From Sindora glabra (taxonomy: Eukaryota > Streptophyta > Magnoliopsida > Fabales > Fabaceae), in NCBI GenBank assembly GCA_020226215.1, contig CM035231.1:55642876-55706875 (forward strand): 64,000 bases of DNA. Direction: 5' to 3'. The notes under the pieces are model-generated. The model was not told the origin of the DNA and did no database searches. It saw nothing but the letters and a program-made list of their open reading frames with translations. Both the position numbers and the translations under genes were made by a program. This document shows, piece by piece, positions 1 through 12,818 of this stretch (position 1 is the stretch's first letter; each line of letters starts with the position of its first letter).

Positions 1-887
1 GGTATTCTTTCTCACTAATTTCGAGCATAATTTCTTGATGTGTACTTGTTCTTGACAATAATAACAAATCAAAACTAAATCTCCTCCTCTTCCTTCTTCA
101 TTAGAGTTACCTTGCCTTCTTTCTCTTTCCTTGCCATCTCTAGTATTACCACGACCACCTCAAGTACCTAAGCCAACTAATATGGTTGACTCATTTATAT
201 TTGAAGATGAAGAAGAGAAGACATTCTTGAATGCTCTTTGAACTCGACAATAAGTTGTTTTCTGAGTGAGGGGCTTGGAACTAGACAAAATCTGCTAACA
301 TGTTGTACTAAACTCGAGAGGTAAATGCATTAGATAACACAAAGCTGCTAGTTATTGCTGACAAATGCATTTCATTAACGTTACTAGTAATAGGCAGAAG
401 AGAATTCCATTGTTCATAAATGTGATTGAACTCAGTATAAATTTGAGCATTGGTCTTACTTCTTTCATCTAATTGAAACAAAGATACAGTCAAATCATAT
501 ATCTGGTTCAAATCATCTTTTTTCGAATATAGAGACTCAATAAACTTCCACAACTCCTTAACAATACAATAATGAGCAATGTTATCCTCAACTTTAGTAG
601 TTAGAGTGTTATACATCAACCTGAATAACCAACAATCTTCTACAATCCATTGTTGGTCTAGATCATCTATGGGTGGCGCTTGAATGAGATGATATGTCAT
701 ATGAATTTAATCAAAATAGTATTTAATTGCCCTTTTCCAGGTAACATATTATCGTCCTTCAACATCTAATTTTTGCTCTATTATTTTCCCACCAACTGGT
801 TGTAATTCTAAAAATAATTCTAAAAAATTAGACCTGAGTTCCTTTTTTTGAATTTTTTGGACTATTAGGACTCCCAAACTTGCTCAT
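1..887 (-). pseudogene. Copia gag remnant (UBN2 core and CCHC zinc knuckle)
   Basis: Gag is the structural protein that packages retrotransposon RNA. A plausible start codon is at 887-885. An uninterrupted stretch at 700-308 encodes about 130 residues typical of the UBN2/gag-polypeptide core, with a conserved LWKFIESLYS segment and a YTEFNHIYEQWNSL segment. Near the left edge (about 66-25) another frame encodes an intact CX2CX4HX4C nucleic-acid-binding knuckle (C-YY-C-QEQV-H-IKKL-C). The knuckle and the core are in different frames and stops lie between them, so the reading frame is broken by indels. Protease and pol would lie further left, outside the window. Confidence 0.7.
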
Positions 888-1397
888 CAAACCAGAATCA
901 GCATCCGTGATGAATAAATTTATCCAACTAGCAAATTGAAAAAAAAAAACCAAAAAATTATTTGAAAAATAGAAAATACTGCTTGGAGTCAGAATCGCAA
1001 AACTAACCTCATAAGACTACTCTGCGCGTGGGCTTCATGTGTTGCTGTAGACCCCTGTGTGTGACATCATGCGTTGCCCATTCTAAACTGCCTCATTGTG
1101 ATCTGTCATTTAGTGTACCCAGACCTTCCTTCCAATGACCAGATCTGGTCCCATGGCATTAAACAGCATTGCTGCTCTCCTCCACCGCCATAGACGGCCA
1201 CTAACTAGTGCCTCTGAGGTCTGGGCTTCTACCAATATGCAGCTTAGAGTGTCGTTGGCTCTACTGTGACCTTAGTCACAAGAAAAAAAAAAAAAGAAAG
1301 GGAAGAGAGAGAGCGAGCTGGGTTGTTTTTGTCCTTTTTTTTTCTTTTTTTGGTTGATTAGGATGAAAGAAGAATACCTAGAAGGCTCTAGATATCA

Positions 1398-1527
1398 TGT
1401 TGATTAGAGAAGAGTTTGTATTGCCATATATTCACTTGAGTTAGGCAGTTACTATATATAATATAATACAGAATATATATCATAAGATACAAATGATGTG
1501 GAACATAATGCTATGTATCTACTAACA
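1398..1527 (-). repeat. 5' LTR of the left Copia element
   Basis: In plus orientation the segment starts TGTTGATTAG directly after the primer-binding-site complement and ends CTACTAACA, matching the TG...CA ends of LTRs. About 130 bp is short but within the Copia range. The partner LTR is outside the window, so the outer border (1527) rests only on the terminal CA. Confidence 0.5.
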
Positions 1528-1826
1528 GTACCAGATAATAGTATGAATGGAATATTTGTGTTTTGGTTGGAGAAACTTCATTCCAGTTCAGATAAAATCT
1601 TTCAGCCTTTTAGAATCCTCTGTTGTGCCAATGTACAACACCTGACTGGAAAAACAATGCACATTGTAATCTAAATTGTCTTAACAATATCAAATGCTAT
1701 GCTCTTACAGGTTAGAAATTTATGTTGCCAGCTTTCACTGACATATTCAGCTGCTCCTTCCTACCTACTTGATTTTTTTTATGTAGTCAGTATCTAAATC
1801 TTATGTTCTTCATGGTGCTGGTGTAG

Positions 1827-3111
1827 GTATACTCCCTCAATGCCTCAGAGACAGCTATTTGGAGACATGCAGAGAGACCCCTGCCCTGAAAGTGATTATG
1901 GGGATTATTTCAGCTGTTCTAACTTTGTTGACCTAGATTGGTTATCTTCTTCAGAAAATTCATGTGAAGAAGAGCCATATGAGAGGTAAGGCTCCATCGT
2001 GTTCCAGTTAGGCAATTGTACAAGTGCTAACAGTTCTGTGTTGGTGCAGGAATTATTTTATTTTTTTTGGACAAATTACACTCACCTCTTTTAAGGTTTA
2101 ACCTAATTACACTTGCATCCCTTTTATTTTCGGAAATATACACTCGTCTCCCTTATTTTTTTCAGCAGGGAAGGTAAGTATATGTTTAAAATAGAAGGGA
2201 AGTGAATGTGTATGACAAGAAAGGTTAGTGTATATTTTTAAAAATAGAAGGGGTATAAGTGTAATTATACTAAACTTTAGGGGAGGTAAGTGTAAGTTGT
2301 TACCTTTTTTTCCTCTTTTTTGGTCTATAAGAAACATAGGCAGAAAGGATGGGATGAGGAATTGACAAATATCATTAATTTTTTTTTTATTTGATAGTAC
2401 ACATTTATCATGGTTACTAAGATTTTCTGTGATTGCTTTTGAGAGACTCATTTGTAATGAATGCAGGTCATCCGTTACCACAAACTCTCCGATTACTGGG
2501 CTTTCATCTGAAAATGTTGTCAGTGAAGTCATGAATGAAACAATCCCCTCTACTAGTGAAAACAGTTCCAGCATGAAGGTACCGCCCCTTCTGAAATAGG
2601 CCAAATAACACCCCCAGAACTCCTCGAGTTATCCTCTAGTTTTGTTCTCTCTTTGTAGTAATACATTGCCTCTTCTGAATATCCATGCTAGTCCTGTAAC
2701 ATACACTGGCTGCATTATAGGTTTTGTAGCGTATGTTGGAATAATGTCGTCGGAGAAAAGGAAAAAAAGAACAAAAACACACGGGGAAAAAAGGCTTAGG
2801 TTTCTTGGACAAATAAGAGTAGTAGGTGTTTGCTTATACTTGATAGTGGATGGTGTATTGGATCAGCACAAGGCATGTTCTCATTCATAGGATGCGTACA
2901 AGGTTGATATCATGTACAAACTGGTTGTTCTACAGAAGACGAGTATTTGATTACCTCCTCGATGGCTTAGTGCTTGTCAGTTACTTATTCTGTGTAATAT
3001 TGTCAGGGAGATGATCAGACTGGACCAGAGTTAGCACGGTCCAATGCTGCAGAGGATTTTCCAGATGGTTTTGCAAATTGGGTGAATGCTGGACAGACAA
3101 TTTGCCATTAA
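1827..3111 (+). CDS. 3' exons of an unrecognised plant gene (partial)
   Basis: Three exons join in frame with canonical splice signals: 1827-1985 (acceptor TAG, donor GTAAG), 2467-2578 (acceptor CAG, donor GTACC) and 3007-3111 (acceptor CAG, ending in TAA). Together they encode about 125 residues rich in Ser, Asp and Glu, including DLDWLSSSEN in the first exon, a Ser/Thr-rich middle, and a C-terminal end with FANWVN before the stop. I do not recognise the family. There is no membrane segment and no catalytic motif; it looks like the acidic, low-complexity tail of a larger nuclear or regulatory protein. The first exon is entered from an intron, so 5' exons are needed. They are not visible at 1528-1826, and a Copia copy occupies 1-1527. 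Either the Copia lies in an intron or the gene is a truncated remnant. An in-frame ATG at 1840 could serve as a start in a shortened gene. Confidence 0.5.
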
Positions 3112-3795
3112 ATTCTAGCATAATGGCTTTTGCACTGACGTATAATGCACGTTTAGTTGGCGTGGGTTGCTATAAGTATGCTGACTAGAATTGGCATTGG
3201 CTATAGAGAGCTTATGATGAGGGAGCGGATAAATGGAAGCGCATGCGTAGTTGGCTTCTGCACAATCCAAGCAAGTTCGGCTTACAGTGTGTTGACTTAA
3301 GCATTAAGTGTGTTGTGAAAATGTCAATCAGAAACTTGAAGGAATTGTAGGAAAGTAAATAACAAGGCAGTTGTAAAATTTTTTGTTTTCTTGGTCTTTG
3401 GAGCTCATTGCTTCTTTGGTGCTCATTGCTTCTATCATCGGAGGTGATGCTTGTAAATATTGTAATACTTCTAATTGGAGCTGCAGCTTTAGTATTGAAG
3501 ATAACAGATTTTATTGAAGTTTATTACTTCATGTGTCGTTGCTGTCTGTGGTTTCCCAAAGCAGTCATTTTCCGACATCGTCTTGGAGCTGTAGTAGATA
3601 CAGAAGCATAAATATTCTTCAAACCGCAAGCCGCACTTTTCCAGATTTCAGATGGCAAATATCTGTTAGGTGCCTGTAATGCAAGATATCTAGTCCCTTA
3701 CTCCTGAGAGATTAAGTACGCACTTATTGTGAGAGCGTGAGGCTTACAATTGCATAAATTCTGTAACTTATGCTTCCCATCCTGCATTTACCTTT
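3112..3795. other. 3' flank of the unrecognised gene; no gene seen
   Basis: Probably 3'UTR and downstream sequence. Base composition is less AT-rich than the transposon that follows. A short direct repeat of a GCTCATTGCTTCT word occurs at about 3404 and 3421. No coding exon with good splice signals was found. Confidence 0.4.
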
Positions 3796-4082
3796 TGTTG
3801 AAAATGCTGAACGAAAATCTTTGATTTTCTTGATTTATTTATCCCTTAGCTGTCCAACAGCTATTTTCCATTTTTGTGTTGATTATCTAGTTGTCCAGTA
3901 GGTTCCTAGTTGTCCAACAATAATTTTCCATTTTAAATTAGTGAACTTCTAAATCCTAGAAGTTTTTGATATTGTAAGGTTTGAAATTGAGGAAAACCCT
4001 CCCTTATGATTGGCTTCCTATTATATGTATACATATGCAAAAAATAAATAAGATATACAAGAATATCTTACTTTGTTTTTCA
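3796..4082 (+). repeat. Left LTR of outer Copia
   Basis: It starts TGTTGAAAAT, ends in CA just before the primer-binding site, and is about 287 bp. The best match to the right LTR is the segment at 3985-4040 (AAATTGAGGAAAACCCTCC and what follows) against 12992-13045. Confidence 0.65.
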
Positions 4083-4292
4083 CATGGTATTGGAGCAGTA
4101 AGCTCTAGGTTTGATCTTTTCACCGCTCAATTTCTGTTAAAAGGTTGTCAGCCTTGATTGCTAACCCATAACCTTTATTATAGATTTGTTCACACAGGTG
4201 GTCCAACGTTAATTGTTGACTTGTTAATCTTTATAACCAAATTTTTGCTCTTCTAAATCAGAGTTCATTGAGGACTTATTTTCTATTCCAAA

Positions 4293-5720
4293 ATGTCAAC
4301 TATGTTTAAGACTTCGTCTAGAGAAAACCAAAGCACAAGCTCTGTGAAACGTTCTAATTCTACACTTACTACTCTTGTTGGAGAATTGCAAAATATTATT
4401 CGTTCTTATCAGCTAAATGGTAAAAACTATCTTTATTGATCCCAAATTTTAAAAAACCTTCCTCAAAGGAAAAGGAAAATTGAGTCACCTCAATAGGATT
4501 GGCTGAGAACTAGAGGATCCTAAATTCAATGTAAGGAATAAGGAGGAATTTATAATCAAGTCTTGACTCTGGAATTCCATAACACTTCTATTACGAAAAC
4601 ATAATAATGAAATGCAATCATGATATTGTCCTTCTAACCAAGTTGGTGAAAAAAGAAAGAATTTTTGAATTTCTTGCAAGTTTAAATTTTGATTTTGATT
4701 CTATTTGAGTACAAATTATGGGAATAGATAAGTTATCTTCATTGTATGAAGTGTTCAACATTGTTAAGGCTAAAGAAAGTAGAGGAGCAATGATGATGGA
4801 CAAATTACTAAAGGATTGGCAATCGTGTTCAAATCTAAATATGAATGACCTAAATCTAGCCTTTTGGGAATTTAGAACAACAAAATCGAAAGGCAGAAAA
4901 AAGAGAGTTCCAAAAATTGTGAGGAACTATGGTGTACTAATTGCAACAAGTCAAGATATACTTAAAAAAAAATATTTTAAGTTACATGACAAAGGACAAG
5001 TGCTTTCACAAAAAGGAGAATATAAGCAACAATAATCTTAAACCAATTTATCAAGTGGAAGAGAAAGTACCACATAAGGAAAACATGATGAAAGGGTTGG
5101 AGAATTTAAGAAAGATGAAATTGAAAAATTGACATCTTTGCTTAACTCCTTAACTAAAACTTTCAATATGTGCTTTTTGGCCATAAAAAGTTTATCCTAT
5201 ATTCTTCATACCTTAGTTTTGAATAATCCTAACACATCAATCATAGAATTTGGTGCCATTGACCACTTGAAAGATGAATCCATACCCTTTCTAACATACA
5301 ATCCATGTTTTGGATATAAAAAGAATAGTATTGCAGATAGAACTCCATTAGTTATTGTTGGACAAGAAAACATAATTCTAACACTTGAGCTTGAACTTAA
5401 AAATGCTTTACATGTTCCTAAGTTGTCCACTAATCTTATATTAATACATCAAGTTGCAAAAGATTTGAATGATTTTATAACTTTTTATTCAACACATTGA
5501 GTCTTTTAGGATTGGACTTTGAAAGATGATTGGATATGCTAAAAAGAAGAATGACCTATATCATTGAGAAGACCCTAGGCTAGTTATGGTTAGAAACTCA
5601 TCCTTTTGATGTGTAATGAAGGTCTAACAAAAAAATTTGAATGATATTTGGCTTCATCATTATAGATTAGGACATCCTCTTTTTACTCTTTTAAAAACAT
5701 TGTGTTTCTTATATGCTTTG
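4293..5720 (+). pseudogene. Outer Copia gag, protease and start of pre-integrase (decayed)
   Basis: A plausible gag start is the ATG at 4293. A readable segment at 4718-5035 belongs to gag. At 5129-5500 an open frame encodes the Copia aspartic protease region: the family's catalytic D-S/T-G triplet before A-x-DH appears here as EFGAIDH, so the catalytic Asp-Ser is lost, and it is followed by the usual ALHVPKLSTNLI segment. At about 5645-5720 the GAG-pre-integrase begins (LGHP-like) and stops at the inserted inner element. Several in-frame stops occur upstream of 4718. Not functional. Confidence 0.7.
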
Positions 5721-5732
5721 AAAACATTAATA

Positions 5733-5942
5733 TGGTTGACATTACATGATATGTATATATTAGGAAATTATCCTAAGGTGATTCTGGGTTATTTTTAGAT
5801 TGATTATTATCCTTTCTAACTTGATTAGGATTACAATTAGTATCTCTTTCATTGATTGTAATTTCAATGATTGATTGTATTCTTTGTATGTAAATAAACT
5901 CTCAAGCTAAATTTATTTGCTCAAGCCATTCTAACAATTTAA
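5733..5942 (+). repeat. Left LTR of inner Copia
   Basis: It starts TGGTTGACATTAC (one extra or changed base against TGTTGAGATTAC in the right copy) and runs to the primer-binding site. It shares with the right LTR the words TAGGAAATTATCCTA and TTTGTATGTAAATAAACTCT. Confidence 0.8.
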
Positions 5943-8900
5943 ATTGGTATCATAACTCTCACGTTAAGGAACTCTACTTCTGCTGCCATATTCTATCTTT
6001 TTCCAAGATCTTTTGTTCTTCACTGACCTATTTCATATTCTATCTTTTAGCAACTTTGTTTCTCCAAAGTTCAAATTACTCTCTATCTCTTCAACTAAAA
6101 AAATAGAACTAAAATTGCCCAAAAGCCCATAAACTAAAAAAAAAATAGAAATAAAAAACCTAGAAAACCAAACATACATACCCCTTTACTTTTGCAACTA
6201 TTTGACATGTTCTCAAAGTTTGGCAAGGTTTTTTAAGAAACCACTTGCATAAAACCAACTGCTAGTTGATTTATATCAAGACCCACTAGTGTATGATGAC
6301 CATATGCCACTTCTTCAGATACACATCAACCCATGCACTATCACTAAACCAACATGTGACTTGCATATGCTGCTTCTGGTTAGAAGGACATTTTAGCAAT
6401 AAAGTCTCCTTGATTGTCTTATACAAATTAAGTTTCAGGTTCTATAATGATGTATAAAGCATCAAAAGTTTTTTATTCTATTGATATTGGCACTCCATCG
6501 TCAGTAACCTTCAATCCAAAGTATCAAGAATTTCTCGTCATTATTTATTAAATACAAACAAAGGAGGAATATAATATTTATTTCTCATACTAATAATTCT
6601 TCAACCCATCTATCTTATTGAACATCGTTGGGACCTTAGGTTCTTGATTTTGGAACTTCTAATCACATAACTGTTAACAAATCCTTATTCACTTAGTTTA
6701 ATAACATCAATAAATCTCTTCCTATTATTACTTTAGCCAATGGATCCAAAGTTGTTACCCAAGGTGTTAATAAAAAAAATTTCTTTCTTTTTTACCATTA
6801 TAATTAGTTTTTTATATTCCTAGTTATCCACTTAATTTAATATTCATTAGCCAACTTATGTGTACTCTCTATTGTTTCATAACCTTTTTTGTTAATTCAC
6901 TTCTTGTACAAGATCCAAGTACGAGGATGATGATTAGCATTGAATATGAGTCATAAGAACTTTATTACATTTAACCAACTTCTTTAGTAATTCACACTGT
7001 TACTGAATCTCTTGAGTTGTTGCACTATCGTTTGGGTCATCCTAATATTAGTAAGCTTTGCAAAATAGTCCTTAGTCTTTCAACCTCAGAGTCTTTAGAG
7101 CGTGAACTCTGTCAACTTGGTAAGTATATACACAACTCATTCCCTAGTAGAACTCAAAATAGAACTAATTCTTTATTTTTTATAGTTCATTCTAATGTTT
7201 GGGGTCTAAGTTGTATTACTTCAACTTTTGATTTTTAATATTTTATTACATTTATTAATAATTATTCTCAATATACTTGGTTATATTTAATGAAAGATCA
7301 TTTTGAGTTATTTTTAATTTTTTAAGTTTTTTTATTCTAAAATACATAATCAATTTAGTATGTCCTCCGAAGGCATTTTCATCAATCCACTTGTTCACAC
7401 ATACCTCAACAAAACAGCATTGCAAAAGGAAATAATTAACATTTGATTGAACCTGTACAAACTCTTTTATTATATACAAATGTTCCCTTTTATTTTTAAG
7501 TAGATGCTATTCATATTGTATGCTATTTAATTAATCATATGCCTTCTTTTATTTTAAATAATCAAATTTCTCATTCTTTGGTTTTTCCAAAAGAATTTAT
7601 GTATAAACTTTCTCTTTGTATATTTGTATGCACTTGTTTTATTCATAATCTTTCTCCAAGAAAAGATAAATTGCCTTTAAAATCTATCAAATATAATGTT
7701 TTTAGGGTATTCAAGGTTGTAACAAGGTTACAATTGTTATTTGCCAACTTTGTATAAATTTTTTGCTTTTGCTAATGTCGTATTCTTTGGATCTTCATTA
7801 TTTCTCTTCTTTACCATAGAATCTACCCTTGTAATTGAGATTTTACTTATTGCTTTTCATGATTCTACACTTGTTTCGTCTTTGACCTTACAGGATAAAC
7901 TTCTAATTGCTTGTTAGTAATGACCTTATTCAACTCAGGTTATTGAAGATTTAATTGATTCAACACTAACCTAAATTACTACAGAAGCTCTTATAGGCTC
8001 ATCTCCTATTTTAGCCTTATCTTTATAATTTGATATGTCAAAAAGCCCTGACAACCTTCCTATTACCCTTAGGAAAGATAATCATTTCACTTGAAATACA
8101 TACTTTATTTATAATTTTTTGAATTACCATTATTTGTATGCATATACATCTTATCATATTTTTGTTTCTACTTCGTCCTATGTTTCTATTCCTAAAATCA
8201 TGTAGAAAGCTCTCTCTTACCCAAGGTAGCATCAAGCAATGTTAGACAAAATAATCATGTTACACACCAATAATACATAGGATTTAGTGCCCTTACCTAT
8301 TAGTAAATCTCTAGTTAGATATTGTTGAATATTTACTATTAAAGTTGATATTGATGGAAAGATTAGCCAATTAAAAGCTTAATTGGTGGTAAAGGATTAT
8401 ACTTAGATATTTAGGTTGGATTATAGGAATATATTCTTACCTATTGCTAAAATAATTCAGTTTGTCTTTTTCTCTCTTTAGCTACCATTTATCACTACCT
8501 TTTGCATCAGTTAAACATTAAAAATGCCTTCTTACATGTTAACCTTGAGAAAAAAGTTTATATGGAGCATTACGGTTAATTGTTTAAAGGGAGATTCATT
8601 TAATATGCAAATTATGAAAATCTCTTTAGAAGGATTAATGAAATTGTTCGAGATTTTGTCATGCTACAGAGTGAAATTGATCACTCTATTTTTTTATCAC
8701 TCTTCTCTTTTTGGTCAAATATAAGTAATTGTTTATATTGATGATAGTGATTTTAGAAGATAATCACAAAGGCATTGACCAGTTTAAATAACATATGTCT
8801 CATTACTTTTAAACAAAGGATATTAACAAGCTTTGATACTTTCCTGACATTAAAGTAGCATAATCTTAATTTGTTATCTCTATTTGTTAGAGGAAATAGG

Positions 8901-9687
8901 CTCTAAATATACTAAGTGAGATAGGTATGATAAAGTGCAAGCCAATTGATACATTTATCGATTTAAATGTAAAATTTTTACTAAATTATGGGGAACCTTT
9001 TGTAAATCCAAGAAGGTATTAAAGGCTTATTGGAAAATTGAATTATTTTATAATAACTTGACCTAATATCTCCTTTACTATATGTGTAATGAGTTAATTC
9101 CTCAACCACCTTGTGAAGTTTATTGGGATACTATAATACAAATTCTTAGATACATTAAGGAAAGTTCAAAAAAAGAATTGTTCTATGAAATTGCGGCTAC
9201 ACTCAGATTGTTAGGTACTTTGATGTAGATTGAGCTAAGTCTCTAAATGATTAGCAATCCATTTCTAGATTTTTTTATTGAAAGAAATTTTATTTCATGT
9301 AAGAGTAAAAAATAAAATGTAGTGGCAAGATCAAGTATAGAAGCAAAGTATCGGATTATGACACTAGCCATGTGTGAATTTATATGGTTGAAACAATTAC
9401 TACAAAAATTTAAATTATGTGAATAAGTCTTATGGAACTTATATATGATAATCAAGCTACATTGCACATTACTTTAAATATAGTTTTTCATAAGAGTACT
9501 AAGCGTATTGAGCTTGACCACTATTTCATCTGATAAAAGATAACTTTGAAAGAGATAAACATTGTTTTTGTGAATTCTAATGATCAACTAGTTAATGGGT
9601 TTACCAAGTCTCTTTGAAGACCAAGAACTAATTATATACACAACAAATTGAGTGCATTTGATATATATACTTCAATTTAAGAGGGAG
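5943..9687 (+). pseudogene. Inner Copia gag-pol remnant
   Basis: Recognisable parts in order: GAG-pre-integrase at about 7017-7100 (LHYRLGHPNISKL); integrase core at about 7170-7320, where the two conserved aspartates of HSDVWG and FIDDYS-type motifs appear as HSNVWG and FINNYS; reverse transcriptase at about 8280-9000 with the active-site motif kept as YIDD near 8733; and RNase H at about 9310-9430 (SIEAKYR, CEFIWLKQLL). The gag part (about 6180-6970) is barely readable. Many stops and frame changes show a long-dead copy. Confidence 0.7.
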
Positions 9688-9889
9688 TGTTGAGATTACG
9701 TAATATGTATATATTAGGAAATTATCCTAGGACGATTCTAGCTTATTTTTTTATTGATTCTAGATTGGTTATTTTCCTTTCTAACTTGATTAGAATTAGA
9801 ATTAATATCTCTTTGATTGATTGTGTTCTTTGTATGTAAATAAACTCTTAGGCTAAAGTTATTTGCTCAAGCCATTCCAATAATTCAAG
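9688..9889 (+). repeat. Right LTR of inner Copia
   Basis: It begins TGTTGAGATTACG right after the GAGGGAG polypurine tract and ends next to the TAATA duplication. Its close match to 5733-5942 supports both borders. Confidence 0.8.
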
Positions 9890-9894
9890 TAATA

Positions 9895-12818
9895 TAAATG
9901 AGTTGCATTGTGAATCTTGTCAATTTACGAAATATTTTTGTATTTCCTATGCTTTGAGTAAAACTAAATCATCCAAAACTTTTCAATTAATACATTCAAA
10001 TATACAAAGGCCTTTTAAGATATCTAAGTATCTCAAGGGTTAAGTGGTTTATCAATTTTATTGATAATTGTACAAAAATCACATGGTTGTTTTTAATGAA
10101 ACAAAAATCAAAAGCTAGCAACATTATTTCCTAATTTCACAAAATGATTAAAAATCAATTTGGAACCTATTTTAAAATAATCAGAAGAAACAATGCAAGA
10201 AATTTTATTAATGAGATTTTAGCTTTTTTTTCAAAAATGAAAGGATTATCCGTAAATCATCTTACATTTATGCAACCAACAAAATGGAATTACTAAACAC
10301 AAAAATAGATATCTTTTAAATGTTATATAAGTCCTTTTATTTCAAAACAAGATTCCTAAAAATTGTTAAAGAAAGGTTGTCCTAATAGTTGCTTTTTTAA
10401 TTAATAGAAATGCCATCAAGGACTCTTTAATAATCCAAGCTTATTGAAAATTTTGTCCCAATTTCATCTTATGGTTAGCAACTCTTATAAAATACCTTTT
10501 GAAGTTTTTAGATTTGTTACCTATGTACACATACACATATGAAAGGAGTGAACTTGATCCTTAGCTTTAAAATATGTTTTCTTCAATATTTTTCCACATA
10601 AAGAGGCTATAAATATTATGATCCTAAAACCAAAAAAAATTATGTTTCTATAGATGTCACATTAATATAAAATGAGCCATTTTTCAAACTTTACAACTCT
10701 TTTTTCAAACTTGACAACCCTTATTTTTAGGGGGGAAAGGAACTTTAAAGGATAAGGAAGAAGATTTTTTTTTCTTTTTTTGAAAAAATAATCCTTCTTA
10801 CCAACTTAAACTTTTTGTCTATGTCCCACAATCTATAGAGGAGTAAATTATGAGACATAAGGAATAATATGAAGATAAGAAAGAATTAGTAGAACTTATC
10901 TATATCCTACAATCTATGGAGAAGTAAATTGTGAGACAAAGGCAATAATCTAAGGATAAAACACAACTTGTAAATTATGTTATAGATATTAGTATTAAAA
11001 ATGAAAAGATAAAAGAAAGGCAACCTTTAGGTCAATAACCTTTACAGGTTCACTCTAAAAAGAGGTTTATTTAACCCTCTAAGCTAACCCAATTGTCTTT
11101 ATTTGATAATCCTTAAGAAGGTAATAGCTCACCTTAGTTTGACTCTATTAGGGTCCATGATTTTTTGTCCATGATTTTTCAAACTTGGAAATACCAATTT
11201 CTTTAAGAAAACGAATTAGAAAATGCACAAAACATCCTATTTCCCAATATGCAGCCTTTGACAAGATTTCCAACAACCATAAGGCTTTTCTTATAGCCTT
11301 GAACTCTGTTAGCATTCCATATAATATGCAGGAAGCCCTTGAAGATAAAAATTGGAAGATAAGAAAATGAAAGCTTTAAATAAAAATAACACATGGAAGA
11401 TAGTAAGTTTATCAAAAGGAAAGAAATAAATAGGTTGTAAATGGGTTTTCACAATAAAAAAAAAAGATTGATAGAACTTTGGAAAGATACAGAACTAGAT
11501 TGGTTGCTAAAGCTTATACTTAAACTTATGAGATTAATTATTATGAAACTTTTGCCCCCAATTGTTAAAATGAATATAATTAGGATTCTTCTTTCTTTAA
11601 ATGCAAATCTTAATTGATATCGTCAACAATTTAATATTAAAAATACCTTTTTACATGGTGATTTAAAAGGGTAATATTTATAGAACTTCCTCGCAGATTT
11701 AACATTTGTTTAGTGCAACAAAGAGAAAGTGTGTGAGTATATGTGTGTGTTAAAGAAAGTTCTACATATAATTAAACAATCTCTAAGAACTTGGTTTGGA
11801 AAATTTATCAAAGCCATGATTGCAATGGAATATAAGCAAAGTCAAAGAGAATACCCACTCTTCATCAAACATTCTAACCATGGGAATTATTGCTCTTCTA
11901 GTATATGTTCATGATATCATTATAATTAGATACAGCTTGGAGGAGATAGAAGTGCTCAAGAAACACCTAGCTAAGGAGTTCAAAGTTAAAGAACGAGGCA
12001 AACTAAGTACTTTCGTGGAATTGAAGTAGCTTACTCAAAATAAGTTACGTTCATCTTCCAACAAAAGTACATTCTTAACCTCCTCCAGGAAACCAAGAAC
12101 CTAGGATGCAAACCTACAAGTACACCCATTAAACCAAACCATAAGCTTGGAAATGAAGAAGATGATAGCTTGGTGAACAAAGGAAAATACTAAGGACTAG
12201 TTAGAAGGCTGATTTATCTTTCCTATATTAAACCTCCAATTTATGCACCCACAAGCTATTCAAAGGATTTTTCAATACCTTAAAGGCACAGCTAGACAAA
12301 AAATCTTGTTCAAGAAAAATTAAGAACTCAAATTAAAAGCTTATACAAATGCAGACTATGCACGGTCAATAATTGATCGAAGATCAACCACATGCTATTG
12401 CATTTTCCTAGAAGAATATCTAATCACTTGGAGAAGTAAGAAGCAATCAATTACTGTTAGATCAAATGCTAAAGCTAATTTTAAGTTATAACTCATAGAA
12501 TTTGTAAGTTGCTCTAACTCAAAATTATTCCAAATGACCTCAAAATAAAATAGGTTGGACCGATAAACCTATATTATAATAATAAGCCAACTATTAATAT
12601 TGCTTATAATCCAATTCAATATGATAGAACAAAGCATATTGAAGTTAATAGACACTTCATGAAGGAAAAGCTTGATAATGGACTTATCAATACACCTTAC
12701 ATGCCATTAAGTAATCAACTAGCAAATGTGCTAATTAAAGGAGTTCCAAAACCCTAGATTTTAAAATATTATATGCAAGTTGGAGATGAAAAACATACAC
12801 TCACCAATTTGAGGGGAA
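9895..12818 (+). pseudogene. Outer Copia integrase, reverse transcriptase and RNase H (decayed)
   Basis: This is the continuation of the outer element after the inner insertion. At 9895-10000 the pre-integrase CESCQ zinc-type segment and an IHSN..RPF integrase start are readable. Reverse transcriptase begins near 11185 (ISQYAAFDKISNNHKAFL), passes through a KWVFTIKKK-like and RLVAKAYT region near 11440-11515, and has its active-site motif near 11901 as YVHD instead of YVDD, so one catalytic Asp is changed. RNase H lies at about 12330-12680, with the final KHIEV-like segment near 12633. Several stops and shifts are present. The tail ends at the polypurine tract before the right LTR. Confidence 0.7.

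Larger units (their letters stand above)
1..1527 (-). mobile_element. Copia LTR retrotransposon, 5' part, truncated by window edge
   Basis: This is the 5' end of a Ty1/Copia element on the minus strand; the rest lies left of the window. Read on the minus strand it shows an LTR (1527-1398), a primer-binding site complementary to initiator tRNA-Met (1397-1384, a degenerate form of TGGTATCAGAGC), a leader that is unusually GC-rich for this window (about 1270-1020), then a gag region with a UBN2-type core and a CCHC zinc knuckle. Several stops and frame changes break gag, so the copy is dead. It lies directly upstream of the exons of the gene at 1827-3111 and may sit in one of that gene's introns or have replaced its 5' part. 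The family call is firm; the LTR borders are moderate. Confidence 0.75.
5733..9889 (+). mobile_element. Inner Copia LTR retrotransposon nested in the outer one
   Basis: LTRs at 5733-5942 and 9688-9889 are clearly homologous along their length, about 210 and 202 bp. The sequence after the left LTR has a degenerate tRNA-Met primer-binding site (TGGTATCATAAC, 5945-5956); before the right LTR is a polypurine tract (TTTAAGAGGGAG, 9676-9687). The 5-bp word TAATA occurs immediately outside both ends (5728-5732 and 9890-9894). Joining the flanks restores a continuous outer-element reading across the pre-integrase CESC motif, which confirms that this is an insertion. Internal coding is full of stops. 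At 4.16 kb it is slightly short for a complete Copia. Confidence 0.85.

Noticed and set aside
2107..2604. 165-codon minus-strand open frame
   Set aside because: It overlaps a plus-strand exon and an intron of the unrecognised gene and shows only low-complexity sequence; a shadow frame.
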